From contig SKMM01000089.1 in assembly GCA_007121055.1 (NCBI GenBank), positions 1 through 10,852 of the forward strand: a DNA stretch of 10,852 nt. Reading direction: 5' to 3'. This DNA is from Paracoccaceae bacterium (lineage in GTDB: Bacteria; Pseudomonadota; Alphaproteobacteria; Rhodobacterales; Rhodobacteraceae). Each line of letters opens with the position of its first letter. Position 1 is the first letter of the stretch. The translations under genes were made by a program, and so were the position numbers. Positions 6,234 through 10,852 of the stretch are shown piece by piece. The notes below the pieces were generated by a model. It was not told where the DNA came from. It ran no database searches and saw only the letters and a list, made by a program, of their open reading frames with translations.

Positions 6234-6308
6234 GCCTCAGGCCGCGAAAATCGGACCCGCGGCGATGTCCTGCAGGTTCCTTTGCAGGGCAACGCCTCAG
6301 GCCGCGAA
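6234..6308. repeat. 15-bp direct repeat, two copies 60 bp apart (decayed duplication of a gene end)
   Basis: GCCTCAGGCCGCGAA occurs at 6234-6248 and again at 6294-6308. Similarity continues for a further 11 nt (22 of 26 identical in all) and then fades. The right copy encodes the last residues and stop of the membrane hydrolase (PMFAA-stop on the minus strand). The left copy, in the same phase 60 bp downstream, would read PIFAA-stop. It looks like an old partial duplication of the gene's 3' end. Confidence 0.7.
6267..6290. terminator. hairpin between convergent pdxH and hydrolase genes
   Basis: GTCCTGCA (6267-6274) pairs with TGCAGGGC (6283-6290): 8 bp including one G-U, with an 8-nt loop. 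It sits in the 66-bp gap between two converging genes, where a bidirectional terminator is expected. No T run follows on either strand, so it would be a weak or factor-dependent terminator. Confidence 0.35.
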
Positions 6309-7799
6309 CATGGGAAACGTCACGCCCAGCGCCCAGGCGAGCACCAGGCCAAGGCCGAGGCCCGCCGCGGCGGGCAGGCCCGTGCGGCGGCTGACCCAGC
6401 CGGCCATCATGCCGAACAGCAGGAAGAACAGCACGATCACCGGCAGGATGATCACGAGGAAAAACAGGCTCTGGAAGTCAAGCGCCACGGCGGCTGCCAG
6501 CGAGGCCAGGAACGCCCCCCGCGCCACCAGAACGCGCCAGAACGGGGCCCGGCCGCCCTCGGTCAGGAAGGCATCGCCCAGCATGTAGGCCACCGCGCCG
6601 AGGGCCAGCCCCGCGATCACCAGCGCCCGGCCCGCGTGGGGCCAGAACGAGGCCACATAGCGGTCCAGCGCCCCACCGAAGATTGCGATGCCGAACACCG
6701 CCACGGCCGCCGCGATCCACCACACCCGGGGCGGAAACTGCCCCTGCAGAACGCCCCAGCGCGCCAGAAACAGCAGCGTCAGTGTCCCGTAGAGCGCGAA
6801 GTGGACCGCCAGGTAATCGGCCACCAGCACCGGGAGCAGGCCCGTCTCGATCGGCCACAGGATCAGCGGCACCGCCACGGCTGGCAACAGCGCCACCAGC
6901 CAGAACCGTCCCCGCGGCAGGCGGCGCGGCGCCGGCATGCCGTTCTCAGGCCCGCCGGCCGGCAGGAACCGTGCCAGTGGCCAGCCCAGCGCCACCACGC
7001 CGCCCAGCAAAAGCACGATCCAGCCGCCGCGCAGCGCCACCGCCCCCTCGGACTGCCGGTCGAAGCTGGCATCGAGCCAGGCCCGCGCCTCGCGCAGCGA
7101 GGTGGCGGAGTAGAGCACGCCAACATGCTCGACGCTGGGGCTGAACACCGCGCGCCGGGCGGTGCCGGCGGCGAAGTCGCCCACGGTTTCGGCCGCGCCC
7201 GCTTCAGGGGCGGCGAGGTGCAGCGCGCGCAGCGCCTCCTCCTTCAGCCGCGCCTCCCAGTCGCCGACGATGATCAGCAGGTTCGCGGGCGCGTCCCCGG
7301 TGACCGCGCGGCTGAACATCGACACCGCCACCACCGCATCGGCGGGCGGGTCCTCCATCGCCTGCCGCACCACGATGTCCGAGGCCATGGAGTGCCCGAG
7401 GAACGCCAGCCGTCCGTCGGCGGCGGGATGCGCCAGCGCCACCTCGGCCACCCGCCCGGCCTCGGCCATGAGGAACTGCGTGGTCCCCTGCACGGTGGTG
7501 ACATCGCCCGACATCGGCTGCGGGTTGCGGCCATGGCCCTGGAAATCGAACGAGGCCACCAGATAGCCTGCCCGGGCCAGCGTCAGGGCAAACGGCTCCA
7601 TCAGTTGCTGCGAGCCGGCGAAGCCATGGGCGATCACCACCGCCGGAGCGGGCCCGGCGCCGGGGATGCTGTAGAGCGTCACGGGGGTGCCTTCGTCGAG
7701 CTGCAGCGCTGTGATCTCCAGCCCGGTGCGGTCGGCCTCCAGCCGCCAGATCGACAGCCCTATCGCCGCCAGTGCCAGAACTGCCACAACCCAGCGCAT
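6297..7799 (-). CDS. membrane-anchored alpha/beta-hydrolase fused to a multi-helix membrane domain
   Basis: This 500-residue protein has three parts. Residues 1-18 form a hydrophobic N-terminal anchor. Residues about 28-247 are an alpha/beta-hydrolase with the oxyanion-side HGFAGS (58-63), SFDFQGHGR (83-91), a nucleophile elbow GHSMA (135-139, Ser137; the usual final Gly is Ala), a likely acid Asp180 in LLIIVGDWE, and a likely His225 in VEHVGVLYS. Residues about 258-500 contain roughly eight hydrophobic stretches ending in VTFPMFAA. The anchor suggests that the hydrolase faces the periplasm; this is inference. ATG 7799 has AGGAGG 7 nt upstream. The gene is free-standing, behind the aldehyde dehydrogenase terminator and convergent with pdxH. 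I do not know a characterised protein of this build. The substrate may be an ester, peptide or lipid, but nothing in the sequence decides this. Confidence 0.85.
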   Translation of the reverse strand: MRWVVAVLALAAIGLSIWRLEADRTGLEITALQLDEGTPVTLYSIPGAGPAPAVVIAHGFAGSQQLMEPFALTLARAGYLVASFDFQGHGRNPQPMSGDVTTVQGTTQFLMAEAGRVAEVALAHPAADGRLAFLGHSMASDIVVRQAMEDPPADAVVAVSMFSRAVTGDAPANLLIIVGDWEARLKEEALRALHLAAPEAGAAETVGDFAAGTARRAVFSPSVEHVGVLYSATSLREARAWLDASFDRQSEGAVALRGGWIVLLLGGVVALGWPLARFLPAGGPENGMPAPRRLPRGRFWLVALLPAVAVPLILWPIETGLLPVLVADYLAVHFALYGTLTLLFLARWGVLQGQFPPRVWWIAAAVAVFGIAIFGGALDRYVASFWPHAGRALVIAGLALGAVAYMLGDAFLTEGGRAPFWRVLVARGAFLASLAAAVALDFQSLFFLVIILPVIVLFFLLFGMMAGWVSRRTGLPAAAGLGLGLVLAWALGVTFPMFAA

Positions 7800-7834
7800 G
7801 TGCCCGCCTCCTGCCTGCCTGCTGCGGAGCTAGC

Positions 7835-7844
7835 GGACCGGTCC
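7835..7844. promoter_or_regulatory. 10-bp perfect palindrome upstream of the hydrolase gene
   Basis: GGACCGGTCC is a perfect palindrome centred about 40 bp before the hydrolase start. Its position would suit an operator for a dimeric repressor, but palindromes of this length are not rare in GC-rich sequence and no second copy was noticed. Confidence 0.15.
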
Positions 7845-7878
7845 CGGCCCGACGAGCCCCGCCGCGGCGGCAAAGCCC

Positions 7879-7915
7879 AAAAGCCGCGCCCGCGCAAGGG
7901 GTGCGCGGGCGCGGC
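7879..7915 (-). terminator. intrinsic terminator of the MFS-aldehyde dehydrogenase unit
   Basis: On the minus strand a perfect 14-bp G/C-rich stem (arms 7902-7915 and 7883-7896, 5-nt loop 7897-7901) is followed at once by TTTT (7882-7879) and a further TTT shortly after. It lies 33 bp past the stop of the aldehyde dehydrogenase gene. The T run is on one side only, so it acts on minus-strand transcripts and isolates the hydrolase gene from read-through. Confidence 0.9.
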
Positions 7916-7948
7916 GACCTTCAGGCTCGTGCTGGCTCCGGTGTCAGC

Positions 7949-9388
7949 TCACTCGGCTGCCCAGCCGGAGACGGCCTTGACCTCGAGGAAATCCTCGATG
8001 CCCCAGGCGCCGGCCTCCCGGCCGTTGCCCGACTGCTTCATGCCGCCGAACGGGGCGCCGCGGCCGCGGCTCTTGCCGTTCATCTCGACCATGCCCGCAC
8101 GCAGGCGCCGCGCCACGCGGTTGCGCCGGGCGCCGTCCTGGCTCTGGACGTAGTTGGTCAGGCCGTAGACGGTGTCGTTGGCGATCTTGATCGCTTCCTC
8201 CTCGCTGTCGAAGGGGATGATCGACAGGACGGGCCCGAAGATCTCCTCGCGCGCGATAGTCATGTCGTTGTGCACGTCGGCAAAGACGGTGGGGCGGACG
8301 TAGTATCCGCGGTTCAGGCCCTCGGGCCGGCCCAGGCCGCCGGCGACCAGCCGCGCGCCTTCGTCCATGCCCTTCTGGATCAGCGCCTGGATCTTGTCGA
8401 ACTGGGTTTCGCTCACCACCGGGCCGATGTGCTTGCCCGCCTCGGAGGCCGGGCCCACACGGGTCGCCTCGGCCAGCCCACGCGCGGTTTCCACAGCCTG
8501 GTCGTAGGCCGAGCGTTCCACCAGCATCCGGGTCGGTGCGTTGCAGCTCTGGCCCGAGTTGTTGAAGCAATGCGCCGCGCCGCGCTTCACGGCCTTCTCG
8601 TCGGCGTCGGCGAAGATCAGGTTCGCACCCTTGCCGCCCAGTTCCAAGTGCACCCGCTTGAGCGTGTCGGCGGCGTTCTTGGAAATGAGAATCCCCGCGC
8701 GGGTGGAGCCGGTGAAGCTGACCATGTCCACGTCGGGATGGACCGACAGCTGCGTGCCCACGCCGGGCCCGTCGCCGTTCACCAGGTTGAACACGCCCGG
8801 GGGAACGCCCGCATCGTGCATGATCTCGGCGAACACCAGCGCAGAGAGGGGCGCGATCTCCGACGGCTTCAGCACCATCGGACAGCCCGCCAGCAGCGCC
8901 GCGCCGACCTTCAGCGTCACCTGGTTCATCGGCCAGTTCCAGGGCGTGATCAGCGCCGCAACCCCCACCGCCTCGCGGATGATGCGGTCCTCGGGGGCGT
9001 GGTCGCCGAGGGGTTCGATGAAGCCGATTTCGGGCTGGGCACGGGCGAGGTTTTCGAGGTTCCAGATTCCCGCTCCCACCTGGGAGGCGCGGGACATTTC
9101 GATGGGCGCGCCCATCTCCAGGCTCATGGCCTGTGCCAGATCCTCGGCGCGGGACTTGTAGACCTCGATGACCTTTTCCACCAGCGCCAGACGCTCGGCC
9201 GGGTCGGTGTAGGCGAAGCTGTCGAAGGCCTCGCGGGCGGCGGCCACGGCGGCGTCGGTGTCGGCCTGTCCGCCCAGGCTGATGACCGCACAGACCTCTT
9301 CGGTGGAGGGGTCGATGACGTCGCAGTCGGTGCCTTCGCGGGGAGCGACCCATTGGCCGCCGATGTAGAACTCGCGCTTCTCGAGCAT
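7949..9388 (-). CDS. NAD(P)-dependent aldehyde dehydrogenase
   Basis: This soluble enzyme of 479 residues oxidises an aldehyde to the acid with NAD(P)+. All marks of the superfamily are present: ITPWNWP with the oxyanion Asn151, VLKPSE with Lys174, FTGSTRAG (225-232) in the coenzyme fold, catalytic base Glu249 in LELGGK, nucleophile Cys282 in NNSGQSCNAPTR, EEIFGPV (381-387), and PFGGMKQSGNGRE near the end. ATG 9388 was chosen because GGGAGA lies about 4-5 nt upstream and EKREFYIGGQW is the normal N-terminus; an extension to 9604 would be Ser/Pro/Arg-rich and would overlap the permease gene. It follows the MFS gene by 67 bp and is closed by a strong terminator. The SCNAPTR active site belongs to a broad branch that includes aromatic and semialdehyde dehydrogenases; the substrate cannot be named. 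Confidence 0.95.
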   Translation of the reverse strand: MLEKREFYIGGQWVAPREGTDCDVIDPSTEEVCAVISLGGQADTDAAVAAAREAFDSFAYTDPAERLALVEKVIEVYKSRAEDLAQAMSLEMGAPIEMSRASQVGAGIWNLENLARAQPEIGFIEPLGDHAPEDRIIREAVGVAALITPWNWPMNQVTLKVGAALLAGCPMVLKPSEIAPLSALVFAEIMHDAGVPPGVFNLVNGDGPGVGTQLSVHPDVDMVSFTGSTRAGILISKNAADTLKRVHLELGGKGANLIFADADEKAVKRGAAHCFNNSGQSCNAPTRMLVERSAYDQAVETARGLAEATRVGPASEAGKHIGPVVSETQFDKIQALIQKGMDEGARLVAGGLGRPEGLNRGYYVRPTVFADVHNDMTIAREEIFGPVLSIIPFDSEEEAIKIANDTVYGLTNYVQSQDGARRNRVARRLRAGMVEMNGKSRGRGAPFGGMKQSGNGREAGAWGIEDFLEVKAVSGWAAE

Positions 9389-9455
9389 GGGATCTCCCTT
9401 TCCTTTGACGGCAAGGTGGCACCGCCGCCGGGGGGCCGCAAGGGGGCGCCGCGTG

Positions 9456-10625
9456 TCAGTCGGTGCGGTCGCGGCTGAAGGCATAGACCACGCAGCCCGC
9501 CAGCAGCAGGAGGCCGAAAAAGCCGAAGAGCATGGCATAGGCGGCCTCGGCGTCGGGGCCGGCGGCGTTGTGGACCCGTGCGGAGGCGAGCTGGAACAGC
9601 CCAACCCCGCCGATGCAGAAGAGGTTCATCAGTGTCACGCCCCGCCCCATCAGATGCGGCGGGAACAGCGCGCGGGCATGGGCCATCACCATCGGGTAGG
9701 AGGCGCCGAAAAAGCCCACCCCCGCCAGCAGCGCCGCCGCCGCCCAGGGGCTGTCGGCCGGCAGTGCCCACAGCGCGCCGAGGCAGGCCGTGCCGGCCAG
9801 GTTGCCCGCCAGCACCACCCCCTTGCGCGTGCCCAGGAGCCGGTCGAGCGGGCCATAGGCGAAATTGCCCAGCACCATCGCCATCGCCATCACCAGCGAG
9901 GCCTGCCCGATCAGGGTGGACCCCGCGCCGAAGACCTCGTCGAAATAGGGGCCGACCCAGAGGCCCCGGATTCCGGCCGCGGGGGCGTAGTTCACGGCCG
10001 TCATGGGCAGGATCAGCCACAGCGCGGGGATCCGCAGCAGGTCCAGCAGGCTGCCACCGCCGGCCGCGGGCGCGGGTGGCGGGTCCTCGACGAAGCGCCA
10101 GATCGCCAGCGCCACCAGTGCCGTCACGGCCGCGAGCAGCACCATCGCACCCCGCCAGCCCAGCGCCTCGGCCGCCAGCGTCAGCGGCCAGGCGGCGGCG
10201 ATGTTGCCCAGGGACCCCGCCCCCAGGATCGCCCCGGCCATGGTCGCGAACACCGCCGCCGGATAGACCCGCGCGAGGATCAGGTAGGACGCCATCAGCA
10301 CCGGCGAACACCCAAGCCCCAGCAGCACCATCGCCACGGTAATCCAGGCGGGGCCCTGCGCCGCCGCGAAGACCAGCGCGCCGCCGCCGCCCAGCACCCC
10401 CAGCAAGGCCGCCGTCGTGCGCCTCGGCCCGATGTGGTCCAGCGCCCAGCCCACCGGAAGTTGCGCCAATGCAAAGGCCAGGAACCATAGCCCCGAGGCG
10501 CGGGCGAGCCCGTCCGCCGTGGTGCCCAGATCGGCCCCCAGTTCGGGCGCCAGCACCGCCAGAAAGGCCCGGTAGAACTGGCTGAGCACATAGCCCAGCA
10601 GCAGAAAGCCGATGCCGTTGCGCAT
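9456..10625 (-). CDS. major facilitator superfamily permease
   Basis: This is a 389-residue inner-membrane carrier with about twelve helices in two halves, joined by a Pro/Ala/Gly-rich loop (about 180-192). The family motif between helices 2 and 3 reads GWALDHIGPRRT (59-70), and its echo between helices 8 and 9 reads YGPLDRLLGTRKG (257-269). The N-terminus (FYRAFLAVLAPELGADLG, 17-34) resembles uncharacterised MFS proteins of Rhodobacteraceae that annotation pipelines often group near nitrate/nitrite or CynX-like carriers; substrate and direction of transport are unknown. ATG 10625 follows GGAGGAG by about 9 nt. The gene precedes the aldehyde dehydrogenase on the same strand, so the pair may import and oxidise a common compound. 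Confidence 0.9.
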   Translation of the reverse strand: MRNGIGFLLLGYVLSQFYRAFLAVLAPELGADLGTTADGLARASGLWFLAFALAQLPVGWALDHIGPRRTTAALLGVLGGGGALVFAAAQGPAWITVAMVLLGLGCSPVLMASYLILARVYPAAVFATMAGAILGAGSLGNIAAAWPLTLAAEALGWRGAMVLLAAVTALVALAIWRFVEDPPPAPAAGGGSLLDLLRIPALWLILPMTAVNYAPAAGIRGLWVGPYFDEVFGAGSTLIGQASLVMAMAMVLGNFAYGPLDRLLGTRKGVVLAGNLAGTACLGALWALPADSPWAAAALLAGVGFFGASYPMVMAHARALFPPHLMGRGVTLMNLFCIGGVGLFQLASARVHNAAGPDAEAAYAMLFGFFGLLLLAGCVVYAFSRDRTD

Positions 10626-10759
10626 CCGCCCTGTCTCCTCCCTTGGCGTCGCGGGGGCCGCGATCCTGGCGCCCTCCCGGCGCCGCGGACCCCTGTGCCG
10701 CAGCGTCGGGGCGGGGACAACCCCGGCCCGCGGTTCTGTGAGGAGCGTCCGGGGGGCGG
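10626..10759. other. 134-bp intergenic region with two GC hairpins
   Basis: This region lies between the partial gene and the MFS permease. It contains GGCGCC (10668-10673) and GGCGCC (10679-10684) around a 5-nt loop. A second possible stem pairs GTCGGGG (10705-10711) with CCCCGGC (10721-10727). Neither is followed by a T run on the minus strand. No clear promoter hexamers were found by eye. Confidence 0.35.
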
Positions 10760-10852
10760 TCAGTCCGGGGCAGGGTCAGCCGCGGTGGCCCGGATCTCGG
10801 CGATCTGGTCGCCGTCCTGTCCGGCCCGTGCGGCGGCGACGAGGGCTGCGAA
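10760..10852 (-). CDS. 3' end of an unidentified gene (start outside window)
   Basis: On the minus strand one frame is open from the right edge to a TGA at 10762-10760 and encodes 30 residues ending AEIRATAADPAPD. The Ala/Asp/Glu/Gln mix looks like a normal soluble or cytoplasmic C-terminus, whereas the neighbouring minus frame with a stop at 10776 is an implausible Arg-rich string. The fragment is too short to identify. It lies 134 bp upstream of the MFS gene on the same strand. Confidence 0.5.
   Translation of the reverse strand, partial: FAALVAAARAGQDGDQIAEIRATAADPAPD

Noticed and set aside
7801..7828. Short GCAGG tandem repeats before the hydrolase start as a phase-variation tract
   Set aside because: Only about three imperfect units are present and they merge into the ribosome binding site; too short to call.
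6282..8153. Very long plus-strand open frame (623 codons) opposite the hydrolase gene
   Set aside because: It is rich in Arg, His, Gln and Pro with no recognisable domain, and mirrors the codons of a well-supported minus-strand gene; long antisense frames are expected at this GC content.
7772..9478. 568-codon plus-strand open frame opposite the aldehyde dehydrogenase
   Set aside because: The opposite strand carries every aldehyde dehydrogenase motif; the plus frame is an antisense shadow and crosses the terminator.
9389..9604. N-terminal extension of the aldehyde dehydrogenase to 9604
   Set aside because: It overlaps the MFS gene, is of unnatural composition, and the normal N-terminus with a ribosome site is at 9388.
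10776..10852. Alternative minus-strand frame at the right edge ending at 10776
   Set aside because: It encodes an Arg/Pro-rich string typical of a wrong frame in GC-rich DNA; the frame ending at 10760 is more natural.

Overview
This is a high-GC window that reads as ordinary chromosome of an alphaproteobacterium, most likely Rhodobacteraceae/Paracoccaceae. The indications are the strong G/C bias at third codon positions, Shine-Dalgarno-led starts, the protein types present (a FabI with the GLIMGVAND start, PdxH, a short xanthine-guanine phosphoribosyltransferase, a Usp/BCCT pair), and a Na+-type BCCT carrier that suggests a marine or salt-exposed habit. Taxonomy is inferred from recognition, not from a search. 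No rRNA, tRNA, CRISPR array, insertion sequence or phage gene was seen. All genes but one (pdxH) lie on the minus strand, so minus-strand transcription runs from high to low coordinates.

Region A (about 10852 to 7877): the 3' end of an unidentified gene, then a 12-helix MFS permease, then a 479-residue NAD(P)-dependent aldehyde dehydrogenase 67 bp downstream. The block closes with a strong intrinsic terminator (14-bp stem plus TTTT) at 7879-7915.

Region B (7799 to 6234): a 500-residue protein joining an N-terminal membrane anchor, an alpha/beta-hydrolase domain and a multi-helix membrane domain. It converges on pdxH. The 66-bp gap between them holds a hairpin and a decayed copy of the last codons of the hydrolase gene.

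Region C (5450 to 6230): a divergent control region with fabI leaving on the minus strand and pdxH on the plus strand. A fair sigma70-like promoter for fabI is visible.

Region D (5449 to 2090): a tightly packed minus-strand series fabI - lysE-type exporter - gpt - sbtA - sbtB. Gaps are 5 bp, an ATGA overlap, 61 bp and 28 bp. SbtA is a Na+/bicarbonate-type permease and SbtB is its small PII-like regulator. The pair is best known from cyanobacterial CO2-concentrating systems. Here it sits behind the last enzyme of the fatty-acid elongation cycle, whose upstream partner acetyl-CoA carboxylase consumes bicarbonate.

Region E (1831 to <1): a one-domain universal stress protein with a non-canonical nucleotide loop, followed 67 bp later by a BCCT-family osmolyte carrier that runs off the window. 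The carrier has an intact betaine aromatic box, a GMGIG motif and a very acidic N-terminal tail.

Nothing here is a clear new system. The features most worth a second look are the sbtAB pair with its altered substrate-site motifs, the hydrolase-membrane fusion, and the decayed 3' duplication.
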